Notes: generated by a model from the sequence alone, not told the origin. Shown: positions 34,626-44,116, counted from the stretch's first letter. The stretch: 64,000 nucleotides of DNA from Robiginitalea myxolifaciens (GCF_900115205.1 NZ_FOYQ01000002.1:434001-498000), one strand, 5' to 3'. Numbers and translations: made by a program.

Positions 34626-36289
34626 ACAGGGCCGGGCTTTTAAAATATTTACTCATTGCCGTTGGCGGCCTTGTCGTGGTTAACTTGCTGGCTTCTATGT
34701 TCTATGTTCGCTGGGATCTCACCGAAGACAAGCGCTTTACACTCTCCGAGCCGGCCCTGGCTACCCTGGATAAGCTGGAAAACCCTATATCCATAGACGT
34801 ACTGCTCGATGGCGATTTGCCCGCTGAATTTGTTCGATTGCAACGAGAAGCCCGTTTGTTGCTGGAAGAGTTCCAATCGGAACACGAGGATCTCGGTTTC
34901 ACTTTCCTGGATCCGCGTGAAGATCAGGCGAATCCGGATGCCGTGGTAGAGCAATTGATTCAACTGGGAATGAAGCCTGCCAACGTCACCACAGAAGACA
35001 ACGGCCGGGTTAGTCAGGAAATGGTTTTTCCCTGGGCTGTAGTAACCCATGGGGAACGCAGCGAAATAGTCCCCTTGTTGCGAAACCGCCAAGGGGCCAC
35101 CCTTGAAGATCGTATTACGCATTCCATACAGAATATGGAATTTGCCTTTGCCGATGCCTTTGCCAAATTAGGAGTTACCGAAAAGAAACGTGTTGCAGTG
35201 CTACGGGGAAATGGGGAGTACGATGATCGCTATCTGAGTGACTTTCTAACCACTCTTAGAGCCTACTACAACATTGCTCCTTTTACCCTGGATTCCGTGG
35301 CCACTGATCCAGAGCAAACCCTGCGCCAGCTGCAACAATTCGATGCAGCACTAATCGCCAGGCCAACTGAGCCTTTTAGTGAAGTGGAAAAACTAGTACT
35401 GGATCAGTTTATGGTGTCAGGAGGAAAAACACTCTGGCTCACTGATGGGGCTTCCATGGAACTGGACAGCCTGCTGGCCGGAGGCGGTGAAGCGCTGGCT
35501 ATTGCGAATGACCTGAATTTAAGCGACCTGCTCTTCCGTTACGGTGTTCGGATTAATCCGGATATGGTCGCAGATCTTTTCTGCTCGCAGATAGTCCTGG
35601 CTACGGGAGAAGGTCGGGAAGCACAATACAACCCGCTACCCTGGATTTATCACCCGCTGTTGTTATCGAGCAACAACCACCCGATTAATACCAACCTCGA
35701 AGCTTTGCGCATGCAATTCGCCAGCTCCATCGATACCGTTGGTAGCCGATACGATAAAACCGTCCTCTACAGAACTTCGCCGAGATCCCGTACAGAGGGA
35801 GTTCCCAAGCTGGTAAGCCTGAACATCCTGGACCGCGAACCAGATCCCCAGCAATTCCAACCGGGCGGGTTTCCGGTGGCTGTTTTGGTAGAAGGAAGCT
35901 TTAACTCGGCCTATGCCAATCGCATACGCCCCATTGAGCTTCGGGGATTTCAGGAAAATGGACCTGAGAATAAACTCATCGTAATTAGTGACGGAAGCCT
36001 GATAGCCAATCAACTCAATCAGGGGCGCCCCCTGGAACTGGGATATGATAAATGGACGGGCAGCTTCTACGGCAACAAGGAATTCCTGATCAATTCCTTC
36101 AATTATTTGTTAGATGATCAGGGGCTCCTGGATTTGCGACGAAAGGAAGTAGATATCCCCTTGCTGGACCCGGAAAAGACCGCAGAAAACAAAATGCGCT
36201 GGCAATTGTTGAATATCGGACTTCCCCTGCTCCTTTTACTCGGTATTGGACTGACCTTCAATGCCTTGAGAAAAAGGAGATACAGCTAG
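34622..36289 (+). CDS. gldG: Gliding-motility-associated protein GldG
   Basis: A 555-residue inner-membrane protein with one N-terminal membrane segment (about 9-25) and one near the C-terminus (about 530-547), and a large periplasmic ABC-type_uncharacterised/GldG domain between. Motifs include YVRWDLTEDKRFTLSEPA and AVLRGNGEYDDRYLSDFL. Partner of GldF. Start codon overlaps the gldF stop (ATGA). Confidence 0.95.
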   Translation: MNRAGLLKYLLIAVGGLVVVNLLASMFYVRWDLTEDKRFTLSEPALATLDKLENPISIDVLLDGDLPAEFVRLQREARLLLEEFQSEHEDLGFTFLDPREDQANPDAVVEQLIQLGMKPANVTTEDNGRVSQEMVFPWAVVTHGERSEIVPLLRNRQGATLEDRITHSIQNMEFAFADAFAKLGVTEKKRVAVLRGNGEYDDRYLSDFLTTLRAYYNIAPFTLDSVATDPEQTLRQLQQFDAALIARPTEPFSEVEKLVLDQFMVSGGKTLWLTDGASMELDSLLAGGGEALAIANDLNLSDLLFRYGVRINPDMVADLFCSQIVLATGEGREAQYNPLPWIYHPLLLSSNNHPINTNLEALRMQFASSIDTVGSRYDKTVLYRTSPRSRTEGVPKLVSLNILDREPDPQQFQPGGFPVAVLVEGSFNSAYANRIRPIELRGFQENGPENKLIVISDGSLIANQLNQGRPLELGYDKWTGSFYGNKEFLINSFNYLLDDQGLLDLRRKEVDIPLLDPEKTAENKMRWQLLNIGLPLLLLLGIGLTFNALRKRRYS

Positions 36290-36292
36290 TTG

Positions 36293-36301
36293 TGTTGATA
36301 A
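36293..36301 (-). promoter_or_regulatory. DnaA-box-like 9-mer upstream of dnaN
   Basis: TGTTGATAA on the plus strand, TTATCAACA on the minus strand. It lies 99 bp upstream of the dnaN ATG and matches the tandem copies in front of the HU gene. DnaA binding is inferred, not shown. Confidence 0.4.
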
Positions 36302-36330
36302 GTTTGTTTTACACCGACAGACATTTAAGA

Positions 36331-36338
36331 TATATTTG
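36331..36338 (+). promoter_or_regulatory. Candidate -7 element of dnaN
   Basis: TATATTTG, an exact match to TAnnTTTG, 62 bp upstream of the ATG at 36400. A TTTG at 36303-36306 is 24 bp away, longer than usual, so the -33 box is uncertain. Confidence 0.5.
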
Positions 36339-36399
36339 TCAATCGGGCTATGTCCTGCCCTGGGTTTAATAAAATCGGGGCTTTAAAAGCATCTCATTT

Positions 36400-37518
36400 A
36401 TGAAATTTATAGTATCCAGCAACTACCTTCTGAAACAGCTGCAGGTGTTGGGTGGTGTTATTAGCAATAGCAATACGCTTCCTATCCTGGACAATTTCCT
36501 TTTCAATCTGAATAAGAATCAGCTCAGCGTATCGGCTTCCGATCTGGAAAGCACCATGAGTACGGTCCTCGAAGTAGATTCGGAAGACCAGGGAGTTATC
36601 GCCGTACCTGCCCGACTGCTTCTCGACACACTAAAGACTTTTCCGGAGCAACCCCTGACTTTTGTGGTTGCTGATAATAACACTGTAGAGATTAGTTCCA
36701 GCCATGGTAAGTATGCGCTGGCTTATGCAGATGGTGCGGAATTTCCAAAAGCCGTGGAGTTGGCCGATCCCAGCACAACAAAACTGATGGGCGATATCCT
36801 TTCCACTGCGATCGACAAAACACTCTTCGCCGCTGGAAACGACGACTTGCGCCCTGTAATGAGCGGGGTATTTTTTCAATTCAGCCCGGAGCACCTGACT
36901 TTTGTAGCTACCGATGCCCACAAACTCGTGAAGTATCAGCGCAGCGATGTAAAAGCACCACAGGTTGCTGAATTCATTATGCCCAAGAAGCCGTTGAATC
37001 TGCTCAAGGGAATCCTAGCCGGAAGTGAAGAAGAAGTAACGATCTCATATAACGACAGTAACGCCAAATTCAGTTTTGATAATACCGAGCTGGTTTGCCG
37101 GCTGATCGACGGGAAATACCCGAATTACGAGGCGGTAATCCCAAGGGAGAACCCTAATAAACTTGTAATACAACGCGGGCAGTTTCTCAGTTCTGTGCGG
37201 CGTGTATCTATCTTTTCTAACAAGACTACCCACCAGATTCGTTTGCGAATCGCCGGAGCGGAACTCAATATTTCTGCAGAAGACGTAGATTACAGTAACA
37301 AGGCGGAAGAGCGCCTAACATGTTCTTATCAGGGCGATGATATGCAAATCGGCTTTAACTCGCGTTTCCTTGTGGAAATGCTCGGGAACCTCGATTCCGA
37401 CGAAGTTAGCCTAGAGATGAGTCTGCCTAACCGTGCAGGAATCCTGACCCCGGCCGATGGCCTGGACGAAGGCGAACAGGTGACCATGCTGGTAATGCCG
37501 GTAATGCTGAACGACTAA
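36400..37518 (+). CDS. dnaN: DNA polymerase III beta subunit (sliding clamp)
   Basis: A 372-residue ring-forming clamp that tethers DNA polymerase III to DNA. The three clamp domains are seen with NTLPILDNFLFNL (about residues 28-40), GVFFQFSPEHLTFVATDAHKL and the C-terminus MLVMPVMLND. It has its own candidate promoter and ends in a strong terminator, so it can be expressed apart from gldFG. Confidence 0.97.
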   Translation: MKFIVSSNYLLKQLQVLGGVISNSNTLPILDNFLFNLNKNQLSVSASDLESTMSTVLEVDSEDQGVIAVPARLLLDTLKTFPEQPLTFVVADNNTVEISSSHGKYALAYADGAEFPKAVELADPSTTKLMGDILSTAIDKTLFAAGNDDLRPVMSGVFFQFSPEHLTFVATDAHKLVKYQRSDVKAPQVAEFIMPKKPLNLLKGILAGSEEEVTISYNDSNAKFSFDNTELVCRLIDGKYPNYEAVIPRENPNKLVIQRGQFLSSVRRVSIFSNKTTHQIRLRIAGAELNISAEDVDYSNKAEERLTCSYQGDDMQIGFNSRFLVEMLGNLDSDEVSLEMSLPNRAGILTPADGLDEGEQVTMLVMPVMLND

Positions 37519-37571
37519 GGATTGCCTCAGTAAGCCTGAAGCACGAATTAATTCTTCAACCGACAAAAACA

Positions 37572-37603
37572 AAACCCACAAGTGCGCTACTTGTGGGTTT
37601 TTT
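37572..37603. terminator. Bidirectional intrinsic terminator after dnaN
   Basis: A 12-bp perfect stem (AAACCCACAAGT / ACTTGTGGGTTT) with a 5-nt loop is followed by T-tract. It separates dnaN from the convergent DUF4870 gene. Confidence 0.9.
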
Positions 37604-37638
37604 ATGGGTGTAAGATTCCCTTTGACTGACCTCTGGAC

Positions 37639-38001
37639 TTACGAAAAGAACGGAATGGTCAGGAATGTACTCGGAGATTCCCCATTGCTTGCCCGTACCG
37701 CATTTACGATTGGCAGAACAAAGCCGAGGATTGCTGTTCCTATGAGGGTGATTATACCCAGACCCAGTAATAAGATAGCCGGGATACTCAGGATTACATA
37801 TAAGATCAAGCTTAGCTGCAAGTTTATGATAGCCTTGCCGTGCTCGTTCATTCCTTCTACCCTATTTCGGGAGGATAACCAGATAATCAATGGGACTATC
37901 AGGCTACCAAACCCAATAAAATAGGTTAATAATTGCGTTAGGTGCGTAATTGTCAGCAGTGGCCGGTCAACCCGCATTCCTTCTCTAGATACTACTTCCA
38001 T
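37639..38001 (-). CDS. DUF4870 membrane protein
   Basis: A 120-residue membrane protein with three helices and the DUF4870 pattern LTQLLTYFIGFGSLIVPLIIW plus VEGMNEHGKAIINLQLSL (residues about 48-65). Homologues resemble Tic20-like membrane proteins; function unknown. Single gene, convergent with dnaN and divergent from mnmE. Confidence 0.9.
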   Translation of the reverse strand: MEVVSREGMRVDRPLLTITHLTQLLTYFIGFGSLIVPLIIWLSSRNRVEGMNEHGKAIINLQLSLILYVILSIPAILLLGLGIITLIGTAILGFVLPIVNAVRASNGESPSTFLTIPFFS

Positions 38002-38066
38002 TTTTTGATTGATTAGTGATTGTGCCTCATTAGTCGCAAAAGCGAGTAAATTGTTACAAATCAGCG

Positions 38067-38074
38067 TACTTTTG
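38067..38074 (+). promoter_or_regulatory. Candidate -7 element of mnmE
   Basis: TACTTTTG matches TAnnTTTG, 20 bp upstream of the mnmE ATG. No clear -33 box was found. Confidence 0.4.
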
Positions 38075-38093
38075 CAATAAATACGGACTTTTC

Positions 38094-39485
38094 ATGACCT
38101 CAACAGAAACAATTATCGCCCTTGCTACTCCCGCTGGATCAGGTGCCATAGCTGTCCTGAGAATCTCCGGGCCTGAAGCCATAGCTATGGCGGCAAACCG
38201 ATTTAAGGCCGAATCCGGGCGTTCCCTGACTGAGGTGGCCGGCCATACGATTCATTTGGGCACGATTCGCGAAGGCAGTCGGGTGCTCGACCAGGTCCTG
38301 GCGAGTGTTTTCCGGGGACCGCGCTCCTATACCGGCGAAGATGTCGTGGAAATCTCCTGTCACGGTTCTCCCTATATCCAACAGGAAATATTGCAATTAT
38401 TCCTTAAGGACGGGTGCCGGATGGCGCAACCCGGGGAATTTACGCTCAGGGCTTTTCTGGCTGGAAAAATGGACTTGAGCCAGGCCGAGGCTGTTGCCGA
38501 TTTAATCGCTTCCGAAAATCAGGCGAGCCATCAGATAGCCTTGCAACAGATGCGCGGTGGATATAGTTCGGAAATACAGAAACTCCGGGAGGAGCTGATC
38601 CATTTTGCTTCTATGATTACCCTTGAGTTGGATTTTTCCGGGGAAGATGTGGAGTTTGCAGAAAGGGACGAATTCCACAACCTCCTCAATAAGCTCTCCG
38701 GACTATTAAAATCACTTATCGATTCTTTTGCTATGGGAAATGTCTTTAAAACCGGGATTCCGGTTGCCATAGCAGGAGAACCAAATGTGGGCAAGTCTAC
38801 CTTGTTAAACGCATTGCTCAAAGAAGAAAAAGCTATCGTTAGCGATATCGCAGGAACTACCCGGGATGCTATAGAAGATGAAATCAGCATAGGCGGAATC
38901 GGATTTCGATTTATTGACACCGCCGGAATACGGGAAACCTCGGATACGGTAGAGAATATCGGAATACAAAGAACCCATGAAAAAATGGATCAATCCCGGA
39001 TGATCCTTTATCTCCTGGACGGTGCCGCGCTTCAGGACAAGGACAGATCGTCACTAAAAGAAGCCCTGAAAGCCCTTCAGGAGGCGCATCCTCAAAAGCC
39101 CCTCCTTGTTCTGGTCAATAAGGCCGATAAAATGAGTGACGAGCAGAAAAATTGGGTGCAGGAGGATATCCCCTCCCCTCTGCTCATTTCTGCCCGCACC
39201 GGTTCCGGTCTGGATGCCCTTCAGGAGGAATTGCTGAATCATGTTAACCGTGGCCTGCTCCAAAATCAGGATCCCGTTGTCAGCAATTCCCGCCACTACG
39301 AGGCATTGCTCAATGCACAAAAAGCGATCGACGAAGTTAAGCGTGGATTGAGCGAGGAAATCCCTGCGGATCTGCTTTCCGTAGACATCAATCAGGCATT
39401 GCATCATTTAGGGGAAATCACCGGGGAGATTTCGTCCGATGATTTGCTGGGCAACATTTTTGCCAACTTTTGTATTGGGAAGTGA
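38094..39485 (+). CDS. mnmE: tRNA modification GTPase MnmE
   Basis: With MnmG it makes 5-carboxymethylaminomethyluridine in the wobble position of several tRNAs. The 463-residue product has the N-terminal folate-binding domain, the GTPase G1 motif GEPNVGKS at 228-235, DTAG in G3, and the catalytic C-terminal motif FCIGK ending at residue 463 with Cys460. Normal length for the family. Confidence 0.97.
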   Translation: MTSTETIIALATPAGSGAIAVLRISGPEAIAMAANRFKAESGRSLTEVAGHTIHLGTIREGSRVLDQVLASVFRGPRSYTGEDVVEISCHGSPYIQQEILQLFLKDGCRMAQPGEFTLRAFLAGKMDLSQAEAVADLIASENQASHQIALQQMRGGYSSEIQKLREELIHFASMITLELDFSGEDVEFAERDEFHNLLNKLSGLLKSLIDSFAMGNVFKTGIPVAIAGEPNVGKSTLLNALLKEEKAIVSDIAGTTRDAIEDEISIGGIGFRFIDTAGIRETSDTVENIGIQRTHEKMDQSRMILYLLDGAALQDKDRSSLKEALKALQEAHPQKPLLVLVNKADKMSDEQKNWVQEDIPSPLLISARTGSGLDALQEELLNHVNRGLLQNQDPVVSNSRHYEALLNAQKAIDEVKRGLSEEIPADLLSVDINQALHHLGEITGEISSDDLLGNIFANFCIGK

Positions 39486-39672
39486 TTCTGATTATGAACT
39501 TTTAGCTTTAAATCCGCATTTGTCCTCAGATTAAGAATTGATCATTTTTGGTGTTTTTAGTTCGTTTTTAATGTTTTTTGCTCAAAAAAGCTTAAAAAAC
39601 ACATAAAAAAGGCCAATTATTTGCATTTTTCAATAAAAGCTGTTTCATATAATAAACCAATGTATTTATTGT
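39486..39672. other. AT-rich region upstream of the sigma factor gene
   Basis: 187 bp without a gene, very AT-rich. It holds an inverted repeat TGTTTTTT (39572-39579) and AAAAAACA (39594-39601) around a GCTC...AGC core. No clear TAnnTTTG is seen near the start codon. This is a likely site of complex regulation of the following sigma factor, but no protein can be named. Confidence 0.4.
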
Positions 39673-40533
39673 ATGCGGCAACTAAAGATTACAAAACAAA
39701 TAACCAACCGGGATTCCAAATCCCTTGAAAAGTACTTTCAGGAAATTTCCAAGATTGACATGATCACTGCCGAAGAGGAGGTGGAACTGGCAGTCCGAAT
39801 CAGACAAGGCGATGAGGCAGCCCTGAAAAAACTGGTCAATGCTAACCTCCGTTTTGTAGTTTCCGCCGCCAAACAATATCAGGGACGTGGCCTGCGATTA
39901 TCCGATCTGATCAATGAGGGCAACCGTGGGCTGGTGAAGGCAGCCAGACGTTTTGATGAAACCAGGGGGTTTAAGTTTATTTCCTATGCCGTCTGGTGGA
40001 TTCGTCAATCTATTTTGCAGGCATTGGCACAACAATCCAGAATGGTGCGCCTGCCCCAGAATAAATTACAGACCATCCGAAAGATATTAAAAGTACATTC
40101 CCGGCTGGAGCAGAAAAACCAGCGTCCTCCCTCTCCTTTCGAAATCGCCGAAGAACTCGACATGAACGTCGACAAGGTCAAGAAAACCCTGAAGAGCTCC
40201 GGAAAACACATTTCTCTGGATGCTCCTTTGAAAGAAGGAGAATCTTCGAATCTGTACAGCGTCACTCCTTCAAAGAATACCCTAAAGCCCGACCGCAAGG
40301 TGATGCAGGAATCCCTGAGTACGGATATCAGCACTGTACTGGATACACTGCCCGATAAAGAAGGTGAGGTGGTTCGCATGTACTATGGCATCGGCAAACA
40401 AAATGCTATGAGTTTACATGAAATTGGGGAAGTCTTTGATATAACCCGTGAGCGCGTGCGGCAAATTAAAGAAAAAGGCATTCGTCGATTGCGCAACAAA
40501 ACCCAGGCAGAAAGTCTGCGTGCTTATCTTTAG
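39673..40533 (+). CDS. RpoD-like primary-type sigma factor, divergent paralogue
   Basis: A 286-residue sigma-70 protein with regions 2 (NLRFVVSAAKQYQGRGLRLSDL; FKFISYAVWWIRQSILQAL), 3 and 4 (REGVVRMY-like and TRERVRQIKEKGIRRLRNK). The N-terminus MRQLKITKQITNRDSKSL is that of Bacteroidota RpoD. However many positions almost invariant in the housekeeping factor differ (for example NRGLVKAARRF, QSRMVRLPQNKLQTI), so this is likely a second RpoD-like factor rather than the main one. It would direct RNA polymerase to TAnnTTTG-type promoters; its regulon is unknown. The gene is followed by an outer membrane protein 17 nt later. Confidence 0.9.
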   Translation: MRQLKITKQITNRDSKSLEKYFQEISKIDMITAEEEVELAVRIRQGDEAALKKLVNANLRFVVSAAKQYQGRGLRLSDLINEGNRGLVKAARRFDETRGFKFISYAVWWIRQSILQALAQQSRMVRLPQNKLQTIRKILKVHSRLEQKNQRPPSPFEIAEELDMNVDKVKKTLKSSGKHISLDAPLKEGESSNLYSVTPSKNTLKPDRKVMQESLSTDISTVLDTLPDKEGEVVRMYYGIGKQNAMSLHEIGEVFDITRERVRQIKEKGIRRLRNKTQAESLRAYL

Positions 40534-40549
40534 ATGCGTATCTTATCGC

Positions 40550-41656
40550 ATGAAGTTGTCGCACCTATGGATTCTGCTGTTTTTTTGTAGCAGCTTTACC
40601 CTCCCGGCTTTTGGGCAGGAGGGGGAATCCAATTCAACGTCTTCTCAGGACTCGATTGCCAATTTGGAACTCGACGTTCTCCCGGTAGTGGTGTATTCAC
40701 CGGAAACCGGAGTAATATTTGGAGGGATCGGTGTTGGCACTTTTCGTTTCAATAGCGAATCAAAGGACAGCTTCCCATCTGCTGTTCAATTGGCTGCAGG
40801 CTATACCACAAAAAATCAAATCCTCTTTTGGGCTCCCTACGAATTGTATTGGGATGATGCGAAATGGCGCCTTTTCGGGGAGCTGGGCTATTACAAATAC
40901 GTCTATAACTTCTATGGAATAGGAATTGATAGCCGGGAGCAGGATCTCGAAACGTATGAAGTGTCCTTCCCCAGGGTCAGGATTAACGGATTGCGTGAAT
41001 TGTTTCCAGGGTTTCTCGCGGGTATTGGATTTGAATTCGACGCATTCTACAATCTGGAGGCAGCGGAAAATGGAACGCTGGCCAATGCCGAGGTATTGGG
41101 AAAGGAAGGCGGTATAATCTCCAATTTGGGTGTCCTTGCGGTATATGACAGCCGCGATAATATATTCCAACCAACCCGTGGCTTCTTCATTCAAGCCGGG
41201 GCCTTCAGATCCCTGGAGTTACTCGGCTCAGAGTTCACTTTCTCCAAATTCAATGTCGACGCGCGTTACTACCAAAGATTGAAAGGACAACACATCCTGG
41301 CTGGAAATATTTTCATTGCCAATAGCGGGGAAGGAACTCCCTTCTTAAGTATGAATAATCTTGGTACCAATCGAAGCCGTGGTTTTGATAATCGGCGATT
41401 TCTCGACAACGGAGAATTAAATTTTGCCCTGGAATATCGATTTCCCATTTTCAGGCGCTTCGGAGGGGTAGTTTTTGGCTCATCGGGCACAGTAGCCCCC
41501 ACTTTCTCAGATCTCTTTAATTCCAAATTTCGCAATGCCGGGGGCGTTGGGCTGCGCTATGTACTCAACCAAAAGGATGGTATCCGGGTTCGGCTGGATT
41601 ACGGCTGGACCCGGGAAGGAGGCAATTTGTACTTCACGGTGCGGGAAGCGTTCTAA
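40550..41656 (+). CDS. BamA/TamA-like outer membrane beta-barrel protein
   Basis: A 368-residue outer-membrane barrel; the ATG at 40550 gives a signal peptide ending AFGQ. Strong alternation of hydrophobic residues and the pattern DNIFQPTRGFFIQAG, followed by FLDNGELNFALEYRFPIF, fits the Omp85/TamA barrel family (surface-antigen domain) without POTRA domains. The longer frame from 40448 overlaps the sigma gene and has no signal, so it is rejected. Function unknown; it may be in one transcript with the sigma factor gene. Confidence 0.85.
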   Translation: MKLSHLWILLFFCSSFTLPAFGQEGESNSTSSQDSIANLELDVLPVVVYSPETGVIFGGIGVGTFRFNSESKDSFPSAVQLAAGYTTKNQILFWAPYELYWDDAKWRLFGELGYYKYVYNFYGIGIDSREQDLETYEVSFPRVRINGLRELFPGFLAGIGFEFDAFYNLEAAENGTLANAEVLGKEGGIISNLGVLAVYDSRDNIFQPTRGFFIQAGAFRSLELLGSEFTFSKFNVDARYYQRLKGQHILAGNIFIANSGEGTPFLSMNNLGTNRSRGFDNRRFLDNGELNFALEYRFPIFRRFGGVVFGSSGTVAPTFSDLFNSKFRNAGGVGLRYVLNQKDGIRVRLDYGWTREGGNLYFTVREAF

Positions 41657-41695
41657 GGGATATACTCCCTGAAATCTTTTGGTGAATTACTTTTC

Positions 41696-42505
41696 TCAGA
41701 GGTCGATAAAATTATCCAGTTCCAGGGTCCAGTCATAATTGGAATATTCAATAGAAACCCCTTTGGTGTCTGGGATCAGACCTTTATCGCTGAGGATTTT
41801 CCGGGTTCCTGATTTCCCCCCAAAATCCCCGCGAAACCAGCTAAATAGTGAACTAACGGTGACGGTATTTGAGGATTCATCGAAGCGAGTGGTTCGCTCG
41901 AGATATTTTCGGGTTCCCATTTCCAGTTGTTGCTCCAGACGGCCCGGCGTGTACACAGCAACCGGCGGGCAGTCCTTAGCCCCACAGTTCAAGGCAAAAT
42001 GAATGCGAAAGTCGCGTTTCTCCACCCTTAGCTTGCGCTCGAATTCTCCCGGGAACCATTTGCGAACATATCCAAGACCCAGGTTCCACTGTGATTTTCT
42101 GAGGATTCCATGCTCAATCGTTTCAAAAGATACCTTCCGCCCGGCTATTTCAAGCATCTCCTCGGAGAAGAAACTTCTGCGATCCTCATAAAGTTCAGGT
42201 TTTGCCTTAAGTACTACCTGGATATATGCATTGTATATATTGATCCAAAAAGCATAGCGTTCGGCATCGGTTTGCAAGCCCAATTCAATTTCTTTGAGCT
42301 CCATTTGGGCCAGTCGTTCCGTAAATTGGGTTGTAGGCTTATCTTCCCGAATAGCTTTGAGAAAATCCTCCGAAAGGGTATTGAGTGCCGTAGTTTGCGT
42401 AGCTGCCTGGTCCAGGATGGATTTCTTTACCCCACAATTACAAAAAAATGCCAGGATAAATACGACCAGGAACGCGATCTTCAGTAAACTATTGAATACC
42501 TTCAT
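41696..42505 (-). CDS. DUF547 lipoprotein
   Basis: A 269-residue lipoprotein; the ATG at 42505 gives a lipobox FCNC (Cys 24 region) after a hydrophobic segment. The DUF547 signature shows as AFWINIYNAYIQVVL and HFALNCGAKDCPPVAVY (residues about 168-184), followed by LEQQLEMGTRKYLE. The frame can be read up to 42574, but that segment has no signal-peptide character. Function unknown; DUF547 proteins are often tied to membrane or surface processes. Confidence 0.9.
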   Translation of the reverse strand: MKVFNSLLKIAFLVVFILAFFCNCGVKKSILDQAATQTTALNTLSEDFLKAIREDKPTTQFTERLAQMELKEIELGLQTDAERYAFWINIYNAYIQVVLKAKPELYEDRRSFFSEEMLEIAGRKVSFETIEHGILRKSQWNLGLGYVRKWFPGEFERKLRVEKRDFRIHFALNCGAKDCPPVAVYTPGRLEQQLEMGTRKYLERTTRFDESSNTVTVSSLFSWFRGDFGGKSGTRKILSDKGLIPDTKGVSIEYSNYDWTLELDNFIDL

Positions 42506-42586
42506 AAGTATATAATGGTGGCGATGCGTCCGATTGGTCGGAAATGTTGTCCTTTCATTGCAAACCACTGTCAATAATACGGCCTT

Positions 42587-43312
42587 TTGATCTCAATTAT
42601 CATTCCGGTATACAACGAAGTTGCCAATCTTATGAAACTTCTTCCCAGCCTCAGCCAACTGGCCAAGGGTCATGAAGTCGAAATAATTTTGAGTACGGGC
42701 ACGTGCACCCAGGACTATTCGGGTTGTCGGCAGGTGGCTCCTAATCTCAGGATTTTACAGGGGAAGCGTCGGGGTCGGGCTAAACAGATGAACGACGGGG
42801 CACGCGACTCCAACGGAGAAATACTGGTTTTTCTTCATGCCGATGTACTGCCTCCACCTGGATTTTTCGAAGCCATTCAACAGTGCCTTGCTGAAGGAAA
42901 TGATGCCGGCTTTTTCTCCTATCGCTTTGATTCCGATAGTGCATTGCTGAGGATCAACGGACGCTTTACCCGAAAGGACGGTCTGTTTACGGGTGGCGGA
43001 GATCAATGTTTATTTATCCGCAGCGCAGTCTTTGAACGATTGGGCAAATTTGACGAAGCTCAGGTAATCATGGAGGATTTTGAATTCTTCCGCCGAATGA
43101 AGAAGCATGAAGTTCCCTATACTATCGTAAAAAAAGACTTGCTGGTTTCGGCTCGCAAATATCAGTCGAACTCCTACCTGCGCATAAACCTGACCAACCT
43201 CCTTCTAGTGATACTCTTTAAGTTAGGTGCCGGGCCGCAGCGGTTAAAGGCAATTCACGATCGATTACTGCGTATGCCGTATCAATCCACCACAGATAGT
43301 ATGATTCCCTGA
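42587..43312 (+). CDS. Family 2 glycosyltransferase (TIGR04283-like)
   Basis: A 241-residue glycosyltransferase of GT2 type, of the group TIGR04283 (arsenosugar biosynthesis-associated). Motifs: IIPVYNEVANL near the start, GRAKQMNDGARDSNGEILVFLHAD (residues about 61-84) and GDQCLFIRSAVFERLGKFDE. The only in-frame start is a TTG at 42587, which places MISIIIPVYNE at the usual GT2 N-terminus. It would add a sugar to a lipid- or nucleotide-linked acceptor; acceptor unknown. It is the nearest gene to the capsule phosphatase. Confidence 0.9.
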   Translation: MISIIIPVYNEVANLMKLLPSLSQLAKGHEVEIILSTGTCTQDYSGCRQVAPNLRILQGKRRGRAKQMNDGARDSNGEILVFLHADVLPPPGFFEAIQQCLAEGNDAGFFSYRFDSDSALLRINGRFTRKDGLFTGGGDQCLFIRSAVFERLGKFDEAQVIMEDFEFFRRMKKHEVPYTIVKKDLLVSARKYQSNSYLRINLTNLLLVILFKLGAGPQRLKAIHDRLLRMPYQSTTDSMIP

Positions 43313-43350
43313 CATCGGCCGCGAGAGTTAGCGTATTGCATGATAAGATG

Positions 43351-43358
43351 TACTTTTG
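43351..43358 (+). promoter_or_regulatory. Candidate -7 element of the CpsB gene
   Basis: TACTTTTG matches TAnnTTTG, 18 bp upstream of the ATG at 43376. A TTAG at 43328-43331 lies about 19 bp further upstream as a weak -33 box. Confidence 0.4.
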
Positions 43359-43375
43359 CACCGAATCAATGAACT

Positions 43376-44116
43376 ATGCTCGGATTTTTCAGTAAGAAGA
43401 TTTACTTGGCAGATTATCTGGAGGACTTTGTGGATATCCACAACCATGTGCTGCCCGGAATCGATGATGGAGCAAAGAATACTGCAGATTCCCTGGCGCT
43501 AATCCGGGCGTATCAATCGGTTGGCATAAAGAAAATAATTGCAACTCCCCATATTTTTGCTCCGCTGTACCCGAATACGCCGGAGCTAATCCAAGACGCG
43601 CATGAGCGGTTACTATTGGCCATGCAGGAGGAAGGCATTGATTCCTTTGAAATAGAAACGGCTGCCGAACACATGATCGACACCAAGTTCGAAGAACTGA
43701 TGGAAAACGATCACCACATGCCTTTATCAGGAGGTTATATGCTATCGGAGATGTCCTTTCTGCAACCTCCGCTGAACTTCGATGAGGCAATGATCGCCAT
43801 CAACCGCAGACGACTAACCCCAATCCTGGCCCATCCCGAGCGCTATGTTTTCCTGCAGCGACGGCCTAAGAAACTGATAAAACTCAAAGAACAGGGGATT
43901 CTCTTTCAAATTAATCTGTTGTCCTTGGCTGGCTATTACGACAAGGAGGTGGAACAACTCGCTTGGAAACTGCTCGACCAGGGGATGGTGGATTTCCTGG
44001 GTTCTGACATCCACAACATGCATCACTTTAAGGCGATTAAAGAACTTACCTTAAAACCGAAGCGCCTGGAGCAACTCCTGCCGCTAATCGGGAAATCCAT
44101 TGAGGTATTCTATTAA
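43376..44116 (+). CDS. CpsB/CapC-type tyrosine-protein phosphatase
   Basis: A 246-residue PHP-fold, metal-dependent phosphatase of the CpsB/CapC family, expected to dephosphorylate the BY-kinase Wzc (found 9 kb further on). Metal motifs are DIHNHVLPGIDDGAKN (residues about 20-35), TPHIFAPLYPN and SDIHNMHHFKA (residues about 207-217). Cytoplasmic. Separation of phosphatase and kinase genes by the giant gene is unusual. Confidence 0.92.
   Translation: MLGFFSKKIYLADYLEDFVDIHNHVLPGIDDGAKNTADSLALIRAYQSVGIKKIIATPHIFAPLYPNTPELIQDAHERLLLAMQEEGIDSFEIETAAEHMIDTKFEELMENDHHMPLSGGYMLSEMSFLQPPLNFDEAMIAINRRRLTPILAHPERYVFLQRRPKKLIKLKEQGILFQINLLSLAGYYDKEVEQLAWKLLDQGMVDFLGSDIHNMHHFKAIKELTLKPKRLEQLLPLIGKSIEVFY

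Noticed and set aside
40448-40549. Upstream extension of the outer membrane protein gene
   Set aside because: It overlaps the sigma factor coding region and lacks a signal peptide; ATG 40550 gives one.
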